64,000 bases of DNA from NCBI GenBank assembly GCA_932294295.1, contig OW028573.1:66441829-66505828 (forward strand). The letters run 5' to 3'. Shown here piece by piece: positions 47,501 to 56,868 of the stretch (its first letter is position 1; each line of letters opens with the position of its first letter). The notes under the pieces were generated by a model. That model had not been told where the DNA came from. It searched no databases and was given only the letters and a program-made list of their open reading frames with translations. The position numbers and the translations under genes were made by a program. The stretch is from Alitta virens. Taxonomy: Eukaryota > Annelida > Polychaeta > Phyllodocida > Nereididae.

Positions 47501-47948
47501 AAAGAGACTTTTTAAGTTCGGTTTTAGAGAAATAAATGAAACTTATTTCCATATCTAACAGGCAAAAAGAGAAAACCCACTGATTCAGCAGATGGTGCAA
47601 GCTCTGCTAAGAAAGTCAAATCAGAGGGAGCCCCTCTTACTGGAAGGTTTGTCTCAAATTATCTTTTATCCCATTTTCTCATAATTTTAATATGATTTCT
47701 GATATACAATGTACAAAGCATACATTTTTGTTTTCAGTGATGGGGTAACAGAAGAAATTATCAGGAAATACCTAATGAGAAAGCCTATGACAATAAAAGA
47801 CTTGTTGCAAAAACTGCATAAAAACACAGGTATTCAAAAGGAAAAGCTGAGTGAGACCATTGCTCCAATTCTACGTAGAATAAATCCAGACAAGCTGAAA
47901 ATTAATGACAAATTACATTTACACATCAAAAATAAGAAAGCATCATGA
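44598..47948 (+). CDS. GTF2F1: General transcription factor IIF subunit 1 (TFIIF alpha, RAP74)
   Basis: Twelve exons: 44598-44668, 44772-44844, 44947-45152, 45251-45421, 45534-45669, 45840-45927, 46281-46431, 46519-46685, 47107-47192, 47365-47464, 47562-47646, 47738-47948. All are GT-AG and in phase, giving 514 codons, close to the human length of 517. RAP74 forms TFIIF with RAP30, binds RNA polymerase II, supports start-site selection and elongation, and recruits the FCP1 phosphatase. Domains: an N-terminal dimerisation barrel (EYTVRVP, then EEARRKKYGIMVKKYNPNDQ and SYYIFTQCADGAFEAFPVEE), an acidic and Lys-rich middle (DDEALEDSDS, then EVDYMTDTD, then a Glu run), SSALFM, and a C-terminal winged helix (IIRKYLMRKPMTIKDLLQKL). 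Only the start-codon exon is not placed; a few residues are missing. Introns contain a MITE and a dispersed repeat. Confidence 0.96.
45973..46256 (+). repeat. ~280-bp dispersed repeat in GTF2F1 intron (pair with 24428-24711)
   Basis: Aligns end to end with 24428-24711. Ends about 25 bases before the exon at 46281. Confidence 0.8.
46723..46860. mobile_element. 138-bp MITE with CAGTCAAACCTG inverted repeats
   Basis: Begins CAGTCAAACCTG and ends CAGGTTTGACTG, followed by TA. The inner words CTTAATGACCACC and GGTCACCACTTAATG extend the inverted repeat. In a GTF2F1 intron. No coding capacity. TA flank suggests a Tc1/mariner-type origin. Confidence 0.85.
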
Positions 47949-48061
47949 TATTGATAGATTTGAAGAGGATATTAGGAATTATTTTTAAATTGACAATTTT
48001 TGTGGGCTTTTAAAATTAACATACTTTCTGGACACACAATTGAATTTGTGCTATTTTATAC

Positions 48062-49182
48062 ACTTAAGTGGACCATGTAATGTATTCATCTTCTAATATG
48101 CAACCAGTACTAAGAATGTGTATGAATAAGATGTTTCGTAAGGTGTGGATTACTTTACCAGCGCTTAATACTATTTCACCATCTGCGCGAATGTTAGTCT
48201 TTGAAGTGGGCGTCATTCAAGACAGTACTGTACATATTGTAAATTGTGATGGTTATTTATTGTGTACATAAATGAGGTCATCTGGCTTCTTTTACAGTCG
48301 TAAATTTAGAATGATGCTTGTCTCTTTGTGTCATTTTGTTATGCAGTCACAAACCTGCCCTGACAGCCACCTTTCATTGGGTTTCTCCACTACTGAACAG
48401 CCACTTATTTAATGCTATTTATATGCTCTGACCATGTGGAGTCAGTAAAATTTGTTTCACATTAGAATACTTTGGAACAGCATTAAAATGCTTTGTTAAG
48501 GTGTGTGTGGCATTCAATCAATGAAACACAGTATACTTTTAAACAAGCATGTGATTCTCATCAAAATAGCAGCAAATTCTGCAGTAGATTTGCATAGAAT
48601 AGTATACTTAGTATAGTTTGCAATATCATGGAAGGCTATTTTCTCACCAATTTTGAACACCTCACACATTCTTGAAAGTGCTATGACCTAACAGCATGTG
48701 ACTTTCATCTAATTACTAACTCTACAAGAAAATGTCAAGATTGGGAACTCATTTCGGCTTATGTCCTTTCACTTGTCAACTTAACAATTAAATCTTTATT
48801 ATAGACAAGTGCACCATGAAATGTATTCATCTTCTATTATGCAATGTATGAAGATAATGATTTGTGATGTCTTGCTTACGTTACCAGGGCTGAATACCAT
48901 GTAACCGTCTGACTCTTCTTTGAAGTGGGCAACATTCAAGGATAGTACATATTGTGATGGTTATTTATTGTTTACATATATCAGGTCATCTGGCATCTTT
49001 TACAGTTGTAAATTAGGAATGATGCTCGTCTGTTTGGAGTCCTTTTGTTATGCAGTCAAACCTGCCATGAATTGCGCCTGTGTAGAACTTTCATTTGGTT
49101 TCTTTATTGAACTACCACTTGCCTTAAGCGGTCAAATTTATCAGTTCTCTTGGGTGACTGCTCAAGACAGGGTTGACTGTAC
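48062..49182 (+). repeat. Diverged tandem segmental duplication behind GTF2F1
   Basis: 48062-48600 and about 48800-49390 share a long series of words in the same order (TGTATTCATCTTCTA, GTGATGGTTATTTATTGT, AGGTCATCTGGC, GATGCT-GTCT, ATGCAGTCA-AACCTGCC, GCTTTGTTAAGG, AACACA-GTATACTTT, AACAAGCAT). The spacing is about 740 bases. Each copy carries a CAGTCAAACCTG-type MITE (48345 region, and 49052-49182), so the MITE was there before the duplication. Confidence 0.8.
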
Positions 49183-49390
49183 TTAAACCATTAAGTACAA
49201 CTGAGAAATGCTGTGGATTCTCTCAGAAATTGTGGAGTCAGTTTTCTTCGAATGCTTGCAAGCAGCATTAGTCGATTTTAAAATGCTTTGTTAAGGCATG
49301 TGTGACATTCAATTGATAAAACACATAGTATACTTTCAAACAAGCATTTGATTCTCATTAAATTGCATGCAGTTAAAGTTACTAGTTCTC

Positions 49391-49665
49391 CTGTAGCATG
49401 ACATAGAGTATACTTTGACTGGAAGGGGTTTAATCTTGAAAGTGCTAGACATACGGCATGTGATTCTCATAAAATTTGTGCAATATCATGTCCATTATTA
49501 ATACTTCTCAACTGCTGCTGTGTCAACAAAATTATTCAGTTATCCGGACGGTGCTAAACCGTGAAGGATGACTATAATTTTTACTGAATTTAGCAATCCC
49601 ATAATCCCCCCTGAGTGCTAACATGTGATGCGCATGCGTCATGTCACATTTTACAGCTCACTTTA
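49391..49665. other. Spacer
   Basis: Nothing recognised apart from a third weak repeat of the preceding duplication's end (AGTATACTTTGA, TGTGATTCTCAT). Confidence 0.4.
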
Positions 49666-49851
49666 CGGGGCGGGGGCACAGAGGTAGCGCTCTGGTCTTA
49701 CAACCGCTGGGTCCCGGGTTCGATTCCCGGTTGAGCCTAAGTTGGATGGCTGTTTCATCCTTCGTCTCATTGCCATGGTCTCTGCCTGTCCTAATTAGCC
49801 CAACTGGTGCAGAAATACAGGACGTAAATCCACCCACCACCCACCACCATG
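49666..49851 (+). mobile_element. tRNA-SINE, head with small deletion
   Basis: GGGCGGGGGC is joined directly to ACAGAGGTAGCG, losing part of the A box. The B box and body are normal, with a CCACC tail. Target duplication not seen. Confidence 0.8.
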
Positions 49852-49934
49852 AGACTTCAGAGCCAGACATAGGCGATAGGTGTATGAGGCTTACAGAAAA
49901 TTGCGAAAGGCAATAAATTTAATCATACAGTGTA

Positions 49935-50115
49935 TACAGTTAGTTTCATAAAATTTGTCGACTCTTAGACAGCTGTAGCAACCTATTTCTGGCTGTCTCT
50001 ATAACTGACTAAAGCTAACTGCTCCTGTGTACTCCTAGCTTATAGTTGGCTTACACCCACCGCAACTGAAAAAATTCAATCCTTGGTAAATGTAAGAAAT
50101 TCCTCTCATATTTTA
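49935..50115 (+). mobile_element. CAGTTAGTTTCAT MITE, 5' part only (copy 6)
   Basis: Starts TACAGTTAGTTTCATAAAA and follows the family to TGGTAAATGTAAGAAATT. The right inverted repeat is missing. Confidence 0.75.
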
Positions 50116-50439
50116 TGCACAACAAACAACTCTTTGGATTTAAAAATTTTAATGAGCCGAACATGATTATGGCAAGTAAAATTTGGCAACAATGGGGCTG
50201 CTTTAATCTAGTCTACAAAAAAGGTTAGAAAACTGCGTTGCATGGGCAAGGCAGGGTTAGACCAAGCATGGAGAGGTTGGTATCGAGACTTTCTGGTCCA
50301 ATTATGTGTTGGCACGAGCGAAGCAGGTGCGAAGACCAAGAGTCCTTGGAGCAGAGGTGTATGCACGTGGCTAAGAGGTAGGTGCATAGACCGAAAAAAT
50401 ACAATATAATAACTGCAAAAGGATTAAGTAAATACATAA
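50116..50439. other. Spacer / unresolved DIRS 3' terminal region
   Basis: No coding. 50225-50400 is G-rich on + and may hold the DIRS terminal or internal complementary region, but I could not match it to the other end. Confidence 0.3.
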
Positions 50440-50459
50440 AAGAACATAAACATATGAGT

Positions 50460-51420
50460 TGGGGGAAGAATCCCCAGGATAATACCCAAGCGAGCGATAT
50501 ACTAATAGAGCGAGAGCCCCCAACGGTTTAGGAATTGTTCATCAGTATTTGGGCAGAGTGCATGGGAAAGAGTGGTCATTGAAGTTGGGGTCCGAGTGAC
50601 CAATCTGAACTAGAGCTTGTTTAAGGTAGCTCAGAAATGTCGTCCGCGTCAGGGGCCGGTGGCAGTAGACAGAGTTCAAGAATAAGGGGGCCGATGGCCG
50701 AGCACTTTGGTTGAAACATAAGGACAGATAATTGATCATGAAAGTAACAGGGTACAATGGCTGAGTATTGTGAATGTAAATAGTTATGCTGTTACCAAAC
50801 GGATCGGTCTTTGAGTTGCGCAATAACAATGTAAAACACGTGGAATTAGGTAAAATAGAGACATCACATAATCTGACAAATACATCAGCATGAGCAGAAA
50901 CACATGTAAATTCTCCGCAACGCAAGAAACCATAAAATGCAGTTAAAAAGGCACATGTCAACATGGTATCCACAAATGGACCAAAAACACTATGTTTAAA
51001 CAGAATGCACAAATCATACAAAATACTGTAGGTAATAGGAAGCCTTAAGGGCTTGTGACAGTTGGTCTGAGTTTTCTTGACTGCTCTCAGAATGTAAGGC
51101 AATTGGAGATTGCTGGCTAGAATGTCAGTTTTTGCGTTTAACATAATGGAACCTAATACCAGCTAGGTACAGTTTGATAGTGTCATGACGTAGGTTGAGA
51201 ACTTGGGAACAATGGGTGACGAACGAAATGAGGATGTCTTCTTTGTTGTCGGCAGTTCGCCAAGTGGCCACGGGGCGACCAGGGCTGACATTGACAGGAA
51301 TGTCAGAAAGGCAGACAGAGCGGACGAGTAGGTGGCGAGCGTCGACTTGCTAAGCGAGTTGTCCCAGAGGTAGGATAGGCCAGCGGCTACTCCATCAAGA
51401 GGTCTTGTAGTGGGAGGCAC
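50460..51420 (-). pseudogene. DIRS tyrosine recombinase
   Basis: Two frame segments, 51420-51163 and 51144-50542. The first has the N-terminal core-binding type stretch (NSLSKSTLATYSSALSAFL). The second has AFYGFLRCGEFTC, where the Arg is the first residue of the R-K-H-R-H-Y set, a middle segment with LLRNSKTDPFG (candidate Lys), and NDHSFP at the HxxR box. The Arg of that box is lost and the frame stops soon after, at 50542. A remnant NRWGLSLY lies in another frame beyond it. The enzyme would recombine the element's ends into target DNA; this copy is inactive. Confidence 0.85.
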
Positions 51421-53288
51421 GGCGTGGGGTGTGGGATGGCGTGTGGTGCTAACTGGTGAAACTTGGGCATCTGGAATCGAGAGAGAGCATCAGCGATACA
51501 ATTTAAGTGACCAGGTATGTGCTTGGCATGAACCGTGAAGTTATTACAGGCCGCATGAAATGTTAGTTTGCGCATCAACTTGTTTATACTATGCACTTTT
51601 GAACAACCCTTTGAGATAATTTCTGCCCTCGAAGGTCCTGGGCCTCCACGCGGCGAGGGTGGAAGCACTTGGGGTGAAGTCCTCTATCCCCAGTGGCTAA
51701 AACAGGACAGTGCACATTGCACAAGCTGCTCCAGCTATCCAACGCAGACAATTATTGATTTTTTACAGGCTTCTGGTTTCTACTACCAACTATTGATAAT
51801 CAATCTTACCCTAGAGAGCCTCTACATAGCCCACTCAGGTGCTGATGAGGCATTAAACAATAACACTAACTAACTTGAGATAATTTCTACGGTAGCCTCA
51901 TTATCACAGTAGAACAGTATTCGCTTGCGTGCCCACAGATGTCCCCACATAACACAAGCCATCACGATTGGAAATAGTTCGCAAAGCACCATAGACTGTT
52001 TTTCCTTGAAGACGGCTGGTGGAAAGTGGCCTTGGAACCACTCATTTGCATGGAAGCCTCCAAAGGCAGTTGGGGTAGCATCAGTGTATAAGCACATGTC
52101 TGCAGCTTTGGTTACGTTGTCATCAAGGAAAAAACACCATTCCATCGCTGCAGAAAACGGGACCACATACGTAGATCAGCTCATACAGCTGCTGACAGGG
52201 TAACATGGTGGTGAAGTTCCTTTACGGTAGTGGACAACGCAATCAGCTGGGACTCGAATGACCTGCCTGGGCGCACCACTTTGCTAGCGAAGTTCATGTG
52301 GCCCAACATAGATAACAGTTCTCGTTTAGTGCAAGTTCTCTGGACTGCCAGGGAGGATAAAGATTGTAGTAATCGGTCAATTTTAACAGTTGGCAGCCTT
52401 GCTTGCATATTGTCTGTATCCAGAATAATACCTAGGTATTCGAGGCAAGTGCACGGGCCTTCCGTCTTGTGACCGGCTAAGGGCACGGCTAGGGTTTGAA
52501 AAATGTTCAAGAATGTGTCTTTAATGCTGGATGCATCGTCGGAAGGTTGGACGACGACTAAGAAGTCATCCAAGAGATGTGACAGGTTGGGTATAGCGTG
52601 ATTGTTAAGTGTGATCCAGCAAATTGCTTGGAATAGATGATCGAAAATCTTAGGGCTGGATCTGCTTCCGAACACCAGTCTTGTATAGAAATAGTATAGT
52701 CCCTTCCAAGCAATGCCATGGTAGGGCCACAAATCTGGAGCAATGGGGATGAGCTTAAAAGCATCCGAGATGTCAGTCTTGATCAGCATTGACCCTCGAG
52801 AAGTGGCTTTAATTATGTTGATAGCGTCATCAATTCTGACATATTGAAGGGAAAAGTCCTCCTTGTCGATAAGGCTATTAAGACTGGGGTTGTCAGGATT
52901 GTTGTGCGGGCTGACATGTCCACAATGAGCCTTTGCTTCTTTGAATACTTGTGTTCCACGAGACCCACCGGATTTATACGGAAGTGTTGGAAAGGGATCT
53001 CTCTGAAAGGCCCCAGGAGGAAACCCTTCTGTATTTCCTTGTAATTAAGGCGGAAACAGAGTCTGGGTCTTTTTGAGCGTACTGTAAGTTCTTGCATACA
53101 TAAAAAACCTCAGGGAGGGCTGAAAAGCCAGTGTGGAAATGGTGATGCAGGCCGCGAAGCAAATAATCCACGAAGGAGATGTCGGGGTGAGAAACTAGTT
53201 CGGAGGCAAGCAGGTCAATGTTTATGGGGGAAGTGGCTCTTAGCGTTATTTGTGTCGGTTTGGTGGCCCAGCCTTCTCTAAAGGGCAC
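51387..53288 (-). pseudogene. DIRS reverse transcriptase and RNase H
   Basis: RT segments are at 53288-52974, 53097-52813 and 52789-52181. Landmarks are KKQRLIVDMS, LIKTDISDAFKLIPI (first catalytic Asp), VFGSRSSPKIFDHL, and HLLDDFLVV, the LDD form of the YxDD box usual in DIRS elements. RNase H follows at 52166-51889 (CLYTDATPTAFGGF, LCELFPIVMA, LFYCDNEATVEII). It continues, after the SINE-like insertion, at 51610-51387 (AKHIPGHLNCIADALSRF). Frameshifts near 53000 and 52800 and a stop near 52170 break the frame. RT copies the element's RNA, and RNase H removes the template. Confidence 0.88.
51625..51874 (+). mobile_element. SINE-like element with LINE 3' end, full length (copy 2)
   Basis: 250 bp with the duplication TTGAGATAATTTCT at 51611-51624 and 51875-51888. 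Inserted in the DIRS RNase H region, antisense to it. Same 5' start as copies 1 and 3. Confidence 0.92.
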
Positions 53289-53323
53289 TTATGTCAAGGG
53301 TGGTCACCTTTGCAAGACGAGCA

Positions 53324-53379
53324 GTCTACATAGCCCACTCAGGTGCTGATGAGGCGTTAAACAATAACTCACACATAAC
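53324..53379 (+). mobile_element. Extremely 5'-truncated LINE/SINE insertion (56 bp)
   Basis: Only the last ~50 bases of the LINE 3' UTR (CTACATAGCCCACTCAGG to AACAATAACTC) are present, between duplications TTGCAAGACGAGCA at 53310-53323 and 53380-53393. Confidence 0.92.
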
Positions 53380-54505
53380 TTGCAAGACGAGCATACATGG
53401 GCACGAGTGCACATTGGGGAGTTGCATCCACTCTCGCTGCTGAAGTTGTTGCAAACTTCCTTTCCGAGGTGAAACACTCTGGGCCGACCGTGTGTGTCCA
53501 CGGTGGCTGGGCGCTCGGGTCTCGATCGGGGAAGAGACACTGTTTTGGGTATCTCGGCTCTGGGGGCAGAAGGGGGTACTGTGAGAAGTGTTGCCGCATA
53601 CCCCACAGGCGTTGACTGGCTTGCCTGAGAAGACATTATTGTATAAGATCTCGTCCCTGACGGACCAGTCTATACAAATATTATGAAAACATAGGGAGGC
53701 TGCAGCGCGTTGGGAAAACTGACAGTGGTAATCGTAGAACCCTTGACCGGGGTGACGTGATGCCATGTTGACAATCGTGCGCTCGTACGTGTCCAGTTCG
53801 GGCCGCCTGTGGAAATAGGTTGAAGACATGACAGCCTTGTACATGGAAAAGGCCTCTATGAATTGTGCTAAGTTAAGGGCTCTGGTTGGGACACGCAAGT
53901 CTTTGGAAGTGTCTGAGGAGACCTTCTCTGAGTTGTCACCAGAACCCCTAAAATTAGGTACGAGGAGTGCAGCCAAATTAATGTCCCTACCTTGCACAAT
54001 GGACTGTCGTAAGGCTGGAGAAACTGTGACGACGTCGGGGATGGACTGAGACGTGAAACCATAGCGAGATTGAACCGCACTGGGACGAGGGCCTTGCAAC
54101 TGTTCGGGGCTACCAGCAGCAGCGCTGGGGCTGTCGAAACCGAAGTTCCGGTAAGCTGAAGCTAGCGTGAAGTCCGCTGGAGTAACTGACAGCTGGGCTT
54201 GTTGACAAAGTTGAGGATGTTGCATGAAAGACAGCTCACTTTGACCGGTTGTTGCCGGCCCTCCGAAGACATTTAACTGGTGGTTGTTGAAACAGAAGGG
54301 TCGCCGGTGCTGTCTGCAGCTGGTTAAGCCTCCGTTCCATTGATGAGCGAATCTAGCACGTTCGTGAGCACGGATCCTATGTGATCGTCGCCATCTTGTC
54401 TGACGTCAGTAGACGGGGATTCCCTTGGATGCGCATGACGAGGCTCGTCTGGTCTCGCGCTGGGCGAGAGTTCATGCTGTGTGCTTCCCCTATCATTTCC
54501 CACTT

Positions 54506-54761
54506 GCCCTCGAAGGTCCTGGGCCTCCACGCGGCGAGGTTGGAAACACTTGGGGTGAAGTCCTCTATCCCCAGTGGCTAAAACAGGACAGTGCGCATTG
54601 CACAAGCTGCTCCAGCTATCCAACGCAGACACTTATGGATTTTTTACATGCTTCTGGTTTCTACTACCAACTATGGATGATCAATCTTGCCCTAGAGAGC
54701 CTCTACATAGCCCACTCAGGTGCTGATGAGGCGTTAAACAATAACACTACTACTTCTATTA
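54506..54761 (+). mobile_element. SINE-like element with LINE 3' end, full length (copy 3)
   Basis: 256 bp with duplication CTATCATTTCCC[A/G]CTT at 54490-54505 and 54762-54777 (one mismatch). Lies antisense in the DIRS gag. Confidence 0.9.
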
Positions 54762-55040
54762 CTATCATTTCCCGCTTCTTCCCGGGCTTTTAACATGCGG
54801 ATCAGAGCCGATCTACGAGCAGTTCGTGGGGCAGCGATTCTGCGTCGGAGGCATTCATCCCTCAGGCGTTGTAGGGTCCAATTGTCCAGCAAATCCGGGT
54901 CGTAGGAGGGCGGACGTGTTGAGGAGCATCTCGCTCCGTTGTGCTTGGGTGCCATCTTGTGAAGCGTGCAATCACGTGCTCGCCCGAAGCGTAAATATAA
55001 ACAAATCCACGTGACAGCGGGCGCTAGGAATAACGTCAAC

Positions 55041-55199
55041 AAAGGCTAGAGATGTTCAACTTGAAACGTGAAGCCGGACAGGACGTTGTGGGGTGCATAA
55101 AGAGCCAAAATATCAAATCGAATTGAGAGCAAGCACAGCATGGAGTTTCCAAGAATTGCCGGAAATGGTTGTGCATAAACTACAATTTATTATTAAATA
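55041..55199. other. Short spacer
   Basis: Nothing recognised. Confidence 0.4.
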
Positions 55200-55437
55200 G
55201 AATATACATAAATATGCATGTACAATAGACATGCATCTCTTCAATGGAAAATGACAAATATGGGTAACTCAACTTATTACCAAATGGTGAGCACTGCATT
55301 TATTCTTAGATCCGTCTTTGAATAGCCAGCTATAGCCAGACAGTTCTGTTTAGTGGCATGTATCATTCTACATCAGAAGGTGTCTAGCTTTGTATAGGTT
55401 CAATTTGACAGGCCGTTTTTAATGAAACTAACTACAT
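55200..55437 (+). mobile_element. CAGTTAGTTTCAT MITE, 3' part (copy 7)
   Basis: Matches the family from ATGCATGTACAATAGACATG to TTTTTAATGAAACTAACTAC. The left inverted repeat is absent. It lies just behind the DIRS element start. Confidence 0.78.
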
Positions 55438-55784
55438 AACCCATTCCTCCCACTCACCACTGACCTATATACATGGACAGCTGATCACCCCTTTTGGGGT
55501 GAAGCCAGACGTCTGCCAACTTACCACACCGCACCCCTCAGCACCCCTGCAGCCCTTCAGCACTGTCACTGGTGCATTCTGTTAATGGTTTTATTCCTTT
55601 TTCATCTAATCCTTGGACAATATCAAAACAGAGCTAATTAATGGCCTCCAATATAATGGCATATATAATAATTAATAAAAATATAGACAAACTTTATAAT
55701 ATACTTAAGAAAAGTTTATTTAAAACAAATTTGCAAACCATACAGTGTTACATACTGTTGTGTACATTATCTCAATACACAGGT
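55438..55784. other. Spacer before LINE insertion
   Basis: CACACC-rich then AT-rich sequence without a recognised feature. CACTGACCTATATACATGGAC at 55457-55477 is the inverse of sequence near 59810-59835, hinting that both flank members of one unknown repeat. Confidence 0.35.
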
Positions 55785-55797
55785 CTGATATATCAAA

Positions 55798-56520
55798 TAC
55801 ACTGCAGAATTAACAACTATTTACCTTGCCTTAAAGGCCCACTCAGGTGCTGATGAGCTGTTAAACAATAACTCACATAACTCACCTTGCCTTAAAGAAC
55901 ATCGAGGACTCAGAATCAAATAATTATGTTATCTGTTCTGATTCCAAATCTGCTCTTCTTCACAAATCTGAAGGGAATGAAAAAGCAGATCTGGCAGCAA
56001 AAAGGGCTCTTACAAAAGAGATAACTGATTTCACTTTTCCATACACTGATTTTAAAATGACTATAAAATCTTTTATCATGTCTTGCTGGCAAAGACAATG
56101 GAATGAATGTAGTAACAAGTTGCATTCAATTTTACCTTGCATTCAAAATAAAATACCTAGTAGGTTCAATACTCGCAAAGATCAAGGAATATATCACAGA
56201 TGCCTCATAGGACATTCAAGACTTACCCATTTACACCTTTTAGTCAATGAACCGGCACCGGTATGCCAGAGTTGTCGGTGCCCCCAAACAATCAAACATA
56301 TTTTATTAGATTGCACCCACTTGCAACGCATTAGAAGACCTTTGTTTCAAGCTACTACCTTACAACATCTCTTTACCAGATATCCAACGCAGACAATTAT
56401 TGATTTTTTATATGCTTCTGGTTTCTACTACCAAATATAGATAATCAATCTTAACCTAGAGAGCCTCTACATAGCCCACTCAGGTGCTGATGAGGCGTTA
56501 AACAATAAAACACACACACA
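55798..56520 (+). mobile_element. I-clade LINE insertion, 5'-truncated, with nested insertion
   Basis: Target duplication CTGATATATCAAA at 55785-55797 and 56521-56533. Begins inside the RNase H domain (TACACTGCAGAATTAACA) and ends with the AC tail. Compared with 13776-14933 it lacks the segment encoding the third RNase H motif (between 55970 and 55975). It carries a 47-bp secondary insertion at 55837-55883. The ORF 56057-56440 keeps the Cys/His end (PVCQSCRCPQTIKHILLDC). Confidence 0.93.
55837..55883 (+). mobile_element. 47-bp LINE/SINE 3' end nested in the LINE copy
   Basis: Bounded by the duplication ACCTTGCCTTAAAG at 55823-55836 and 55884-55897. It contains only the last 35 or so bases of the 3' UTR (GCCCACTCAGGTGCTGATGA onward) and a short tail. 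Confidence 0.92.
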
Positions 56521-56533
56521 CTGATATATCAAA

Positions 56534-56868
56534 ATATTTTATACAAATAACATTAATTTATAGAAATAATATTCATCATCACATTACAAAATATCCACCT
56601 TTTACATAAATATACATTTATACATGTACACCATTAAAAAAAAATACCAATTGTATCATATACACTTAATTGTGGCTATCAACACTAAAAATCTCACACA
56701 CAAAATCAAACAAATCTATCAACCCAATATGTTCAATTCCATCATTGTAATGGTAAAGTAATCATAACATTTAAGTTAATGAAATAACATGTTACAAGTT
56801 TTGTGTTCTGTTTCTCAAAATGTCCAAAGCATAATATTACCAGAATTGTAACACCACAGATGTAATGA
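56534..56868. other. AT-rich spacer
   Basis: No feature recognised. Probably the 3' UTR or end region of the P-type element that follows on the minus strand. Confidence 0.35.

Larger units (their letters stand above)
53304..54955 (-). pseudogene. DIRS gag-like protein
   Basis: ATG at 54955. The first segment (54955-54762) has an LLDNWTLQRLRDECLRRRI region resembling a SAP DNA-binding helix pair. After a SINE-like insertion, the main segment (54225-53326) runs on. It includes a CCHC knuckle (CGVCGNTSHSTPFC) near 53600. The other frame at 53480-53390 has a CCCH-like box (CNNFSSESGCNSPMC, then HVCSSC) interrupted by a second LINE insertion at 53324. Gag proteins package the element RNA. Both insertions and a frameshift make it non-functional. 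Confidence 0.78.
50440..55040 (-). mobile_element. DIRS-type retroelement (tyrosine recombinase), degenerate
   Basis: Reading on the minus strand: a gag-like region with SAP-like motif and zinc knuckles, then RT, RNase H and a tyrosine recombinase. There is no integrase or protease, and no methyltransferase was seen. This gene order defines the DIRS/Ngaro group, which integrates through a circular intermediate using the recombinase. Three later LINE/SINE insertions (51625-51874, 53324-53379, 54506-54761) and several frameshifts have killed it. The termini were not identified, and the limits are approximate. Confidence 0.85.
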
